DNA of 64,000 nt from Candidatus Gastranaerophilales bacterium (GTDB taxonomy: Bacteria > Cyanobacteriota > Vampirovibrionia > Gastranaerophilales > Gastranaerophilaceae): assembly GCA_944323255.1 (NCBI GenBank), contig CALURU010000007.1, positions 1 through 64,000 on the forward strand. Direction: 5' to 3'. The notes beneath the pieces were generated by a model, which was not told the DNA's origin, made no database searches, and saw only the letters and a list, made by a program, of their open reading frames with translations. Below, piece by piece: positions 1 through 7,053 of this stretch. The number at the start of each line of letters is the position of its first letter. The first letter of the stretch is position 1. The translations under genes and the position numbers were made by a program.

Positions 1-304
1 GGAAGTGACCGACCAACCCAACACATTTACCTCCTACCGCAAGGTGAGAGGAGACGACACTTGTCAGATTCAAGTCAGACTACGCCTGACATTAACTTTT
101 TTCTCTAAAAAACGCCTTATTAAAGTTCTTATCCGGATTAATATATTTAAGGTTAAGTTATAGTCAGTTTTGTAAAATCGACTATAACAACTTTCACAAA
201 CACTTAATATTTCGTAAAAAATACTTTCTTTAATAGGTTTTTAGGTATAAAATATTCATACGCCAACTATCATTTTATATTACTAATTAAGAAAGGACTT
301 TCAC
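1..304. other. upstream region of prs
   Basis: No gene is seen. Bases 75-105 carry a short palindrome-like copy (TCAGACTACGCCTGACATTAA) of the GTAGGTC/GACATTAA repeat family found at 33.06 kb and 59.4-59.6 kb. A possible -10 box TATAAA lies at 246-251 with no convincing -35. The ribosome binding site AGAAAGGA ends about 9 nt before the prs ATG. Confidence 0.4.
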
Positions 305-1315
305 ATGGTGCTTGAAATGACTTATCCTCAGCTTGAACGAGCTGTTAACCCCACTCACGATATTAGACTTTTTTCCGGACGATCCAATCCGCAATTAGCA
401 CAAGAAATTGCCGATTACCTCGGAACAACGGTAGGTCCAATGGTTATAAAAAACTTTGCTGACGGAGAAATTTATGTTCAAGTAAAAGAAAGTATCAGAG
501 GCGATGACGTTTTTATCGTTCAACCACTGTGTAATCCGGTTAACGAAAACCTCATGGAACTCTTAATTATGATTGACGCATTCAAAAGAGCCAGCGCAAA
601 AACTATTACTGCAGTAATCCCATATTACGGATATGCAAGACAAGACCGCAAAACATCCGGCAGAGAAGCTATTACTGCCAAACTCGTTGCAGACTTACTT
701 ACCACTGCAGGCGCAAACAGAGTTCTTGCAATGGATTTACATACAGGACAAATTCAAGGATTCTTCAATATCCTCGTTGACCACATTTTTGCAACACCAA
801 TTCTCGTCGATTACGTCAAAAACCTTGGGCTTAACCCTGACGAAATGGTAGCTGTAAGTCCTGACATGGGTGGCGCAAACAGAACCAGACATTTTGCCAA
901 AAACTTGAACATTCCAATGGCTATTATTGACAAAAGACGTGACAAGCACAACGAAGCTATAGCAGCACACATTATCGGCGATGTCGAAAATAAAGTCTGT
1001 CTTATGTTTGACGACATTATTGACACTGCCGGCACTATCTGCGAAGCATCTAAGCTGCTCAAAAGCAAAGGTGCTAAAGCAGTATACGTCGGCGCTACGC
1101 ACGCTGTTCTCTCAGGACCTGCCATAGAACGGCTCAAGAATGCACCTATTGAAGAGTGTATTGTTACCAATACCATTCCTTGGGCAAAAGAAGACTTGCC
1201 GTCAAATGTTAAACAACTCTCCGTGGCATCACTTCTTGGTCAGGCCATCGCTCGTATCCATGATGATGAGTCTGTCAGCTCTTTGTTCGGGTTTGAAAAA
1301 GAAATGAAAGTTTAA
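305..1315 (+). CDS. prs: ribose-phosphate pyrophosphokinase (PRPP synthase)
   Basis: Makes PRPP from ribose 5-phosphate and ATP in the cytoplasm, feeding purine, pyrimidine, histidine, tryptophan and NAD synthesis. The 336 residues match a full-length class I enzyme. Visible motifs are the N-terminal LFSGRSNP segment, the catalytic DLHTGQIQGFF signature, the flexible loop DKRRDKHNE, and the PRPP-binding loop DDIIDTAGT near the C-terminus. The ATG at 305 has AGAAAGGA upstream; a second in-frame ATG at 320 is possible but worse placed. It appears monocistronic, with an XRE regulator convergent immediately downstream. Confidence 0.96.
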   Translation: MVLEMTYPQLERAVNPTHDIRLFSGRSNPQLAQEIADYLGTTVGPMVIKNFADGEIYVQVKESIRGDDVFIVQPLCNPVNENLMELLIMIDAFKRASAKTITAVIPYYGYARQDRKTSGREAITAKLVADLLTTAGANRVLAMDLHTGQIQGFFNILVDHIFATPILVDYVKNLGLNPDEMVAVSPDMGGANRTRHFAKNLNIPMAIIDKRRDKHNEAIAAHIIGDVENKVCLMFDDIIDTAGTICEASKLLKSKGAKAVYVGATHAVLSGPAIERLKNAPIEECIVTNTIPWAKEDLPSNVKQLSVASLLGQAIARIHDDESVSSLFGFEKEMKV

Positions 1316-1319
1316 TAAA

Positions 1320-1538
1320 TTAAACTTCTTTCAATAATACATTTATATCAATGCCCAAAACATTAGCGATATCAACTACCTTCAAAATGGTCGGATTGAT
1401 TTTGCCTGTCTCAATTAAGCTTACAGAATTTCTTGAAATATTTGTAAGTTCTGCCAGCTTTTCCTGAGAAAGATTCTTTCTGAGGCGTTCGCTCTTTATG
1501 TTAATTCCTAAATTTTTCAATCTCATATTATCTGTCAT
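1320..1538 (-). CDS. small XRE-family helix-turn-helix regulator
   Basis: A 72-residue protein consisting almost only of an HTH_3 domain: IKSERLRKNLSQEKLAELT then NISRNSVSLIETGKINP, the usual Cro/CI order of helices 1-4. Its target is not visible; such short XRE proteins are often autorepressors or toxin-antitoxin partners, but no toxin is adjacent. It converges with prs, leaving 4 nt between the stop codons. No strong Shine-Dalgarno precedes the ATG, and a second ATG five codons in (MRLKN) is an alternative start. Confidence 0.85.
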   Translation of the reverse strand: MTDNMRLKNLGINIKSERLRKNLSQEKLAELTNISRNSVSLIETGKINPTILKVVDIANVLGIDINVLLKEV

Positions 1539-1618
1539 AATTCATATTTTCTTGCATTGCAAAATAAATTTCTATATAATATCTTCGTTTTTATCATATT
1601 ATATTAAAAAAGTAGAAA

Positions 1619-1650
1619 GGAAGCCAGTATTTTACATGACTTCCTTTTTA
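1619..1650 (+). terminator. hairpin with T tract
   Basis: GGAAG (1619-1623) pairs with CTTCC (1640-1644), with a further CA/TG pairing inside, and is followed by TTTTTAT on the + strand. It could stop read-through from prs. Confidence 0.45.
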
Positions 1651-1657
1651 TATAAAA

Positions 1658-1677
1658 GGGCAGACAAAAAGCTGCCC
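1658..1677 (-). terminator. terminator of the Hsp20 gene
   Basis: GGGCAG (1658-1663) and CTGCCC (1672-1677) form a hairpin. Read on the - strand it is followed by TTTTATAT, about 75 nt after the Hsp20 stop codon. Confidence 0.65.
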
Positions 1678-1752
1678 ATTACCGCATAAAACCTCTCGGA
1701 AAAAGCTTTCCTGTAAACTTAATTTTTAAATTAAGTGGGTCATGGCGGTACA

Positions 1753-2229
1753 CTAATTTATTGCAAGTTTTTTGGATTGGGCATGCAGCATGTTCTGTTT
1801 TGGAATATTAACAGTCAACACTCCATTTTTATATTCTGCATATGCTTCTGATGATTTTATAGGCTGGTCAAATGAGATTGTTCGCTGATACTTGCCATAA
1901 CGAAATTCACAAGTGTGATAACGCTCATTTTGCTCTTTTTCTTTTTTTTGCTCCTTCTCTTCTTCTATTTCTGCTGTTATTGTCATAAAATCGTTATCTA
2001 ATTCTACATCTATATCATTTTTGTCCACACCTGGAAGCTGAACTTTTACTTTATATTCACTGTCATTTTGTTTAACCTCGATTGCCGGACGCCATATTGA
2101 ATTTTTCTTTATATTAAGCGGATTTGAAAAATTTGGATGCAGGAATGTGTCTCTCAAAAAATTATTAAGTTCATTATGTATACTGTCAAAATATAATTCC
2201 GGTTCTTTTAATATTAATTCTCGTTTCAT
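1753..2229 (-). CDS. Hsp20/alpha-crystallin small heat shock protein
   Basis: An ATP-independent chaperone that holds unfolding proteins, 158 residues. An alpha-crystallin domain covers roughly residues 50-150 (WRPAIEVKQN start, QLPGVDKNDIDVEL, then YKNGVLTVNIPK, the A-x-x-x-N-G-V-L family signature). A charged Glu/Lys-rich stretch interrupts the middle of the domain. The start was placed at 2229 because AAGGAG sits 6 nt upstream of that ATG; a longer reading frame to 2271 lacks such a site. No heat-shock operator (CIRCE) was seen upstream. Confidence 0.93.
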   Translation of the reverse strand: MKRELILKEPELYFDSIHNELNNFLRDTFLHPNFSNPLNIKKNSIWRPAIEVKQNDSEYKVKVQLPGVDKNDIDVELDNDFMTITAEIEEEKEQKKEKEQNERYHTCEFRYGKYQRTISFDQPIKSSEAYAEYKNGVLTVNIPKQNMLHAQSKKLAIN

Positions 2230-2286
2230 ATTAATCTCCTTTGTTACATTTTTAATATAAGTGAGAATCAAAAAAGTTTGTATTAG

Positions 2287-2330
2287 ACAGGGGAGCTATG
2301 TTGATATTCAACATAGCTCCCCTGTTTTTT
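2287..2330. terminator. strong hairpin between Hsp20 and the matrixin-like gene
   Basis: A 17-bp perfect stem, ACAGGGGAGCTATGTTG (2287-2303) with its complement (2309-2325) and a 5-nt loop. It is followed by TTTTTT on the + strand and preceded by A-rich sequence. It lies 20 nt past the stop of the - strand gene that ends at 2347, so it probably terminates that gene, possibly in both directions. Confidence 0.7.
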
Positions 2331-2346
2331 CAATATTATAAAATAA

Positions 2347-3582
2347 TTATTCTTCCTCAACAGTACCAGCTGTTTTTCCATATTTTTTTATTGTAGCATT
2401 TAGCATGTTCTCATGATGTTTTTCTCGATAAATTTGGCACAAAAGTTTATATGCATGCTTGTTATATGGATCTTGCTGCAATATTGTTTCTAACTGATCT
2501 ACAGCAGAATTTGAACGTTTTGTATAATAATCAATCAAAGCAGGTAAAGTTTCTGTCAAATCGTTCATGTCGGTTGCACACGCAATTTCTGCACAACTTT
2601 TTGCCTTATCAAACTCCTCTGCATCCAAATACATTACTGCTACTTCGTAATACACTTCAGACTTACTTCTTCTGTCACTTTTCATCTGCGCAACAGCTTG
2701 ATATTCCTGTGCAGCTTTATCATACTCTGCACGTTTTCTATACTGTTCTGCAAGAGCTAATTTAGTTGCAATATCAGTTGCTACTACTTCATCCGGATTT
2801 GTATTGTCATCAACCGGAACATTCAAAGTAGAAAGGATTTCTGCTACTGTGAACAATTGAGTTTTTTCTTCCGGTGTAGGAGCTTCATTTGTGACATCAG
2901 GAACTACGGAATATAACAATGCTAAAGTCTTTAAATCTCTTGCTGTAATTTCTGTATTAAACTTTGTTCCGATAGGATACATTACATCATATATGCTAGG
3001 ACTTTTACCATTTAAACCAAGCGAATGCCCGATTTCTTGCAAAGCTGATGAAAACAGCTGCTTAGAATCTAGATTGTGGTTTTTTGAATCTGTCTTTTTA
3101 AAGTTTATAGTAGAACTTATAATTGTATTACCATTAACATCAAATGATTGAGATCCAATTGGAGAGTTGTCATCATTATTCTGGTTTTTGAAATAGCATC
3201 TTATATCAGCATCATCCGGAGTTTCTACAAAAGTGAACCGAACAAGACCTTCACTTGCTCTCTGCCAGGCTTGATAAGCACTCATTACAACTTCTCTGTA
3301 ATATTCAGGCACATCTGCAGTATCCTGAATAAAAACTTTCAGCGGAAAAGAAGCCTTATTCCATCTGACGATTTTTCCATTGGCAGCAACTTCTCTAAAA
3401 TAACTGTCAATCACAGCAGCTTTTATCGTTTTTTCGCTCATAGATTTGTCGTAGCCAAGAACAATTGCATACGAATTTTTTAATTCAAAATTAGGAGTCA
3501 TAGTATCAATACCGTTGTTTACACCAACCAGAGATGCAACTCCTGCGGCAATAAGTGCCGAACAAATAACGATCTTTTTCAT
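2347..3582 (-). CDS. secreted matrixin-like protein with TPR tail and degenerate zinc site
   Basis: 411 residues: an N-terminal signal peptide (MKKIVICSALIAAGVASLVG), a matrixin/metzincin-like domain at about 60-230, and a TPR-like helical tail at about 245-400. The family zinc motif HExxHxxGxxH reads QEIGHSLGLNG at residues 182-192, so the first and third histidines are Gln and Gly, while the second His, the Glu, the Gly and the Met-turn VMYP (200-203) remain. The fold is inferred from this motif and the flanking Sx(A)LQEIGHxLGL pattern. It is probably exported and probably not an ordinary active peptidase. GAGG lies 11 nt before the ATG. Confidence 0.75.
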   Translation of the reverse strand: MKKIVICSALIAAGVASLVGVNNGIDTMTPNFELKNSYAIVLGYDKSMSEKTIKAAVIDSYFREVAANGKIVRWNKASFPLKVFIQDTADVPEYYREVVMSAYQAWQRASEGLVRFTFVETPDDADIRCYFKNQNNDDNSPIGSQSFDVNGNTIISSTINFKKTDSKNHNLDSKQLFSSALQEIGHSLGLNGKSPSIYDVMYPIGTKFNTEITARDLKTLALLYSVVPDVTNEAPTPEEKTQLFTVAEILSTLNVPVDDNTNPDEVVATDIATKLALAEQYRKRAEYDKAAQEYQAVAQMKSDRRSKSEVYYEVAVMYLDAEEFDKAKSCAEIACATDMNDLTETLPALIDYYTKRSNSAVDQLETILQQDPYNKHAYKLLCQIYREKHHENMLNATIKKYGKTAGTVEEE

Positions 3583-3639
3583 ATTTTCAAAAAACCTCTT
3601 TTTTTTACTACTATCACATTATACATTAAAAACCGTAAA

Positions 3640-4053
3640 TTAAATTTTTGCGCTTACAAAACTGTTTTGTTTTCCAAACAACGAATTTAGCGTAGAATAA
3701 GACTTCAAAGCAGAATAAATTTTTAAAGCAGATTCGCTTGACACGCCACGGTCTTGAAGCTCCTGTATAAATTCTTTCGCATTAACCTGCTTGTTGTTAT
3801 ATCCCAGAAATCCGCCTAAAGCAGAATTAAATTTATTTGCAGAAGAGCTGCCGTAAAACGCAGTCATTGTTGTCCTGTACGAATTCATATCAGTATATTC
3901 TTCAAGAGTAATATCATATTCACCGTCTTGAAGTTTCTCTAAAGTTTGCAGATCAAGAACTTTTGGCAAGTCTTTTAACTGGTTATTAATTTCTTCCAGC
4001 CTATCTGACACACTTGCCGGATAATTTGATGAAATATTACTGATTGATACCAT
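3640..4053 (-). CDS. hypothetical protein, 137 aa
   Basis: Not recognised. Soluble and mainly helical with no signal peptide or membrane segment: an N-terminal Ser/Asn-rich stretch (MVSISNISSNYPAS), a short helical region with LEEINNQLKDLP, and a C-terminal half with GGFLGYNNKQVNAKEF and a Ser-rich helix. AAAGGG precedes the ATG by about 8 nt. The Ser/Asn-rich, signal-less N-terminus resembles those of several other unknown proteins in this window (for example at 21.8, 41.5 and 45.3 kb). Confidence 0.65.
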   Translation of the reverse strand: MVSISNISSNYPASVSDRLEEINNQLKDLPKVLDLQTLEKLQDGEYDITLEEYTDMNSYRTTMTAFYGSSSANKFNSALGGFLGYNNKQVNAKEFIQELQDRGVSSESALKIYSALKSYSTLNSLFGKQNSFVSAKI

Positions 4054-4530
4054 ACACTTACCCTTTTTATTTATTATATCCTAATCTTAGCAATTTTACA
4101 ATTGCTAAGAAGTATTGCCCTCTAACCTATAGAGAGAAGCCAGGAATATATACTAAAAAAGTAAATCAAAGCCTGGCAATAACTTCGTTTTTGACAAACT
4201 ATTTCTATTACCTCTTTCATCCAAATTTCTATATTTCTTCTAAGTTCTAACTAAAAATGTCCTGTCACTTCTTTAAGAGATAGGCGAGCTGCACAGCAAA
4301 CCTTAAACCTCCCCCACTACCCCCAAAAAAAAGAGCCGTTTTATGGCTCTTGGAATTAAGAATAGCTGGAAGTATGAAAAAGATTTAATAATTATATTAA
4401 ATCAGGATTTCTACAAAAAAACTATCAGCAAGGTGGGGAATATTTTTTGTAAAAAGTACACTTAATCATGCAAATATTAAGTAATATGACAAAAAGTATT
4501 GCAATAAGGGCATGCCCATGCTAGTATAAA
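4054..4530. other. gene-free stretch upstream of the rpsH leader
   Basis: No protein gene is seen. It holds an inverted repeat CTTAGCAATT/AATTGCTAAG (4084-4110), an imperfect CCAGG/CCTGG pair at about 4140-4177, the - strand terminator-like hairpin at 4331-4351, and a putative + strand promoter for the rpsH leader: TTGCAA (4499-4504), 17 nt, TAGTAT (4522-4527), or alternatively TATAAA (4525-4530). Confidence 0.5.
4325..4351 (-). terminator. orphan - strand terminator
   Basis: AAGAGCC (4331-4337) pairs with GGCTCTT (4345-4351). On the - strand the hairpin is followed by a run of eight or more T. No - strand gene lies upstream of it: the next genes to the right are rpsH, rplF and rplR on the + strand. 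It may be a relic of an earlier orientation of this segment or may end an unseen - strand RNA. Confidence 0.6.
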
Positions 4531-4700
4531 CTTGTCGGACTGCTAAAAAACGCTTTTTATGAGCAAAAATTAATTTAGCAAGCGACGGGTAGAATGGATA
4601 CTCCCGGATGGGGTTAAGGTCGGATTGGAATATAAGTCAAATTATATTCTATGGCAGGTAAATATTGTAACTTTACCACCTAATCCAGGAAGTCCGCAAG
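4531..4700 (+). ncRNA. structured 5' leader RNA of rpsH
   Basis: A 170-nt multibranch RNA can be folded by eye. The closing stem is CTTG-CGGACT (4531-4541, one bulged T at 4535) with AGTCCGCAAG (4691-4700). Inside are TGCTAAA/TTTAGCA (4541-4547 with 4574-4580), a small hairpin GGGTA..TACTCCC (4587-4605), and a sub-domain closed by GGATT/AATCC (4622-4626 with 4682-4686) that carries two hairpins, AATATAA/TTATATT (4629-4648) and GGTAAA/TTTACC (4657-4677). It starts right after a putative -10 box and ends just before the rpsH ribosome binding site. That position suggests a ribosomal-protein autoregulatory leader or riboswitch-like element. It matches no riboswitch class I know. Confidence 0.6.
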
Positions 4701-4715
4701 AGAAAAGGGAAAAAG

Positions 4716-5111
4716 ATGAACACAGATCCAATAGCAGATATGCTAACAAGAATCAGAAACGCTAACGTCGTTTCTCATCCATCAGTTGAAATGCCTTCTT
4801 CAAAGTTAAAAGTAGCTTTAGCAAAGCTTTTAAAATCAGAAGGTTACATCAACAACTACTCTGAAAGAGCAGAAGGACACTTCAAATACTTAACAATTGA
4901 ATTGAAGTATGACGAAGCAAACAAACCGGTTATTACAAACTTAAAAAGAGTTTCAAAACCTGGTTTAAGAAACTATTGCAAAGCTAAAAACTTACCGCAG
5001 GTACTTGGCGGCATGGGTATTGCAATCGTTTCTACAAGCAAAGGTTTATTGACTGACCGCAAAGCCAGAAAAGAAAACCTCGGCGGTGAAATCCTCTGCT
5101 ACGTCTGGTAG
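4716..5111 (+). CDS. rpsH: 30S ribosomal protein S8
   Basis: Primary 16S rRNA-binding protein of the small subunit platform and, in E. coli, the translational repressor of the spc operon. 131 residues, normal length. The N-terminus [15 protein letters not shown] and the C-terminal signature region [24 protein letters not shown] are typical. AAGGGA lies about 6 nt before the ATG, directly after the closing stem of the leader RNA. Unlike the usual spc operon it is not preceded by rpsN; it lies on the opposite strand, and the gap to rplF is 373 nt of repeat sequence. Confidence 0.97.
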   Translation: MNTDPIADMLTRIRNANVVSHPSVEMPSSKLKVALAKLLKSEGYINNYSERAEGHFKYLTIELKYDEANKPVITNLKRVSKPGLRNYCKAKNLPQVLGGMGIAIVSTSKGLLTDRKARKENLGGEILCYVW

Positions 5112-5484
5112 CGGATTTTGGCAAGTGCGATGGCGAGCGTTAGCGAGACAAGCACGACCACGTGAGGGATTCCGCAATGAATGAAAAATTTGCGTTAGCA
5201 AATTGGAATGAATGAAGGAGACCGAACTGCCAATAATCCAAGACGGTGCTACGCACGTAGACCTTGGGTCGGAACACATAAGCAAAACAACAAGCTGCAA
5301 ATAAACCTATAAGTGTTCCTCTAAGTGAATCTACAAGGATAATGTATTTACCCCAGACCTTGAGTCAAAACAAATCAAAAAATAGTAAAAGTAGTCTATT
5401 CACGATTCACTTTTCACTATTCACTAGAACAAAACGGGTTCAATTGGCAGAAAAGCCCGTAAACAAAAAAAGGAGAAAATTAAT
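5112..5484 (+). repeat. repeat-filled gap between rpsH and rplF
   Basis: No gene is seen. The first 130 nt contain short GCGAGCG/GCGTTAGC palindromic pieces. From 5251 to about 5354 lies one unit of the 103-bp repeat (starts ACGCACGTAG, includes GGTCGGAACACATAAG and GTGTTCCTCTAAG, ends TGTATTTACCCC). This is followed by the TATTCACGATTCAC / CACTATTCAC block (about 5398-5425) also found at 6.35 and 10.03 kb. AAGGAG then precedes rplF. Confidence 0.75.
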
Positions 5485-6024
5485 ATGTCAAGAATCGGTA
5501 AAAAACCAATCGAAATTCCTTCAGGTGTTGAAGTAAAAATCGAAGGAAATACAATTACAGTAAAAGGTTCTAAAGGTACAGAATCAGTAAGCTTCAGAGA
5601 AGAAGTAAAAGTCTCTGTTGCCGATAACCATATTATCGTAGAACCAAACTCTGATGACAGAAAAACAAACGCTCTTCACGGTCTATACAGAACTTTGATT
5701 GCAAACGCTGTTCACGGTGTTTCACAAGGTTTTGAAAAGAAACTTGAAATCGTTGGTGTCGGCTACCGTGCTAACATGGAAGGCACTAAGCTTAACATGG
5801 CGCTCGGTTATTCCCACCCTGTTATCATTGAACCGCCGGCAGGTATTACATTATCTGTAGAAGCTAACACTAAAATCAGTGTTAAAGGTTCTAACAAGCA
5901 AACAGTTGGTGATGTTGCAGCATTCATCAGAAGCAAACGTCCGCCTGAAGTTTACAAAGGAAAAGGCGTTAAGTATGAAGGCGAACACATCAGACGTAAA
6001 GCTGGTAAAGCTGGCAAGAAGTAG
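5485..6024 (+). CDS. rplF: 50S ribosomal protein L6
   Basis: 23S rRNA-binding protein near the GTPase-associated centre. 179 residues, full length with both L6 half-domains. The N-terminus SRIGKKPIEIPSGVEV and the C-terminal signature RPPEVYKGKGVKYEGE are visible. AAGGAG lies 10 nt before the ATG. It belongs to a broken spc block: a 373-nt repeat gap upstream and a 466-nt gap with three tandem repeats downstream. Confidence 0.97.
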   Translation: MSRIGKKPIEIPSGVEVKIEGNTITVKGSKGTESVSFREEVKVSVADNHIIVEPNSDDRKTNALHGLYRTLIANAVHGVSQGFEKKLEIVGVGYRANMEGTKLNMALGYSHPVIIEPPAGITLSVEANTKISVKGSNKQTVGDVAAFIRSKRPPEVYKGKGVKYEGEHIRRKAGKAGKK

Positions 6025-6490
6025 TGTACTACGTACGTAGACATTTGGTCGGAACACATAAGTAGAATAACAAGTTGAAAATAAATCTACAGGTGTTCCT
6101 CTAAGTAAATCTACAAGGGTAATGTATTTACCCACGTACGTAGACATTTGGTCGGAACACATAAGTAGAATAACAAGTTGAAAATAAATCTACAGGTGTT
6201 CCTCTAAGTAAATCTACAAGGGTAATGTATTTACCCACGCACGTAGACCTTGGGGCGGAACACATTAGCAAAATATCAAATCGAAAATAAATCTACAAGG
6301 GTTCCTCTAAGTGAATCTACAAGGGTAAAGTAGTAAATAGTCACAGTGTAATATCTATTCACGATTCACTGCTCACTATTCTCTAATATAATGTAGGTTG
6401 GGCATTCCTGCCCAACAATAACTAAAAGCCCAGATGAATTCGTGATTAACCATCAAGAGAATTCGGGCAAAGAAAAGAAAGGTTAAAAAA
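6025..6490 (+). repeat. three tandem 103-bp repeats between rplF and rplR
   Basis: Units start at 6031, 6134 and 6237 with an exact 103-bp period. The first two are nearly identical and the third is more diverged, ending near 6330. Each unit contains ACGTACGTAG, GGTCGGAACACATAAG, the complementary GTGTTCC about 45 nt later, and GGGTAATGTATTTACCC. Then come a block of TCACTGCTCACTATTC-type repeats (to about 6382), a palindrome GTTGGGCATTCCTGCCCAAC (6393-6412), and GCCC..GAATTC / GAATTCGGGC (about 6428-6470) just before the rplR ribosome binding site. No gene is seen. Confidence 0.85.
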
Positions 6491-6859
6491 ATGATTAAAC
6501 AAGAAATTAGAAAACCAAAAGTACAAAAAAGACACAAAGCTATCAGGGTAAAAATTTCAGGAACTTCTGAATTCCCTAGATTAGCTGTTTATAGAAGCTC
6601 AAAACACATTTATGCTCAGTTAATTGATGATGAAAAACATGTAACAATTTGTTCAGCTTCATCAGTTGACAAAGACCTTAAAGAAAAATTAGCTCACGGC
6701 GGTAACATCGAAGCTGCAAAAGTTGTCGGTGAAGCTATTGCAAAGAAAGCTAAAAAAGCAGGCATTGAATGTGTTGTATTCGACAGAGGCGGCTTCCTTT
6801 ACCACGGTAGAGTTGCAGCTTTAGCAGAAGCAGCAAGAGAAGCTGGCTTAATGTTCTAA
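6491..6859 (+). CDS. rplR: 50S ribosomal protein L18
   Basis: Binds 5S rRNA in the central protuberance together with L5. 122 residues. [18 protein letters not shown] and the C-terminal [20 protein letters not shown] are characteristic. AAGAAAGG lies 8 nt before the ATG. In the standard spc order rpsE follows, but here a terminator and an unrelated TPR gene do, so the operon is cut after rplR. Confidence 0.97.
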   Translation: MIKQEIRKPKVQKRHKAIRVKISGTSEFPRLAVYRSSKHIYAQLIDDEKHVTICSASSVDKDLKEKLAHGGNIEAAKVVGEAIAKKAKKAGIECVVFDRGGFLYHGRVAALAEAAREAGLMF

Positions 6860-6931
6860 TGGGTAAGGGGTAAATTCTTCTCTGAGCAAATTCTCAAGAT
6901 TATTACCGCAAAAACCTAATGAATTTAAAGA

Positions 6932-6966
6932 AACGGAAGTGATTTAAAAAATCATTTCCGTTCCTT
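6932..6966 (+). terminator. terminator after rplR
   Basis: AACGGAAGTGATTT pairs with AAATCATTTCCGTT (one G-T pair) with a short A-rich loop, followed by CCTTTTATG. It ends the rpsH-rplF-rplR block. Confidence 0.8.
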
Positions 6967-7053
6967 TTATGTAATTAACATTTATTTACATTTACCCTGC
7001 TAATTAACAAATTCCCTCTTTTTTTTGCTAAAATATTTTTGAGGGCTTATGTT

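Noticed and set aside
737..1176. two 121-aa antisense frames within prs
   Set aside because: Shadows of a fully conserved prs gene with no start signals.
4587..4700. tmRNA, RNase P or SRP RNA in the rpsH leader
   Set aside because: GCGACGGGTAGAATGGATA looked briefly like a tmRNA 5' end, but the required 3' acceptor, SRP GGAAGCAG loop and RNase P core motifs are absent.
5851..6162. - strand frame across rplF and the 103-bp repeat
   Set aside because: Shadow of rplF plus repeat sequence; the same CSDQMSTYV-type residues recur only because the repeat recurs.
5251..6330. CRISPR array
   Set aside because: Units are tandem 103-bp repeats without constant short repeats and variable spacers, and no cas genes are nearby.
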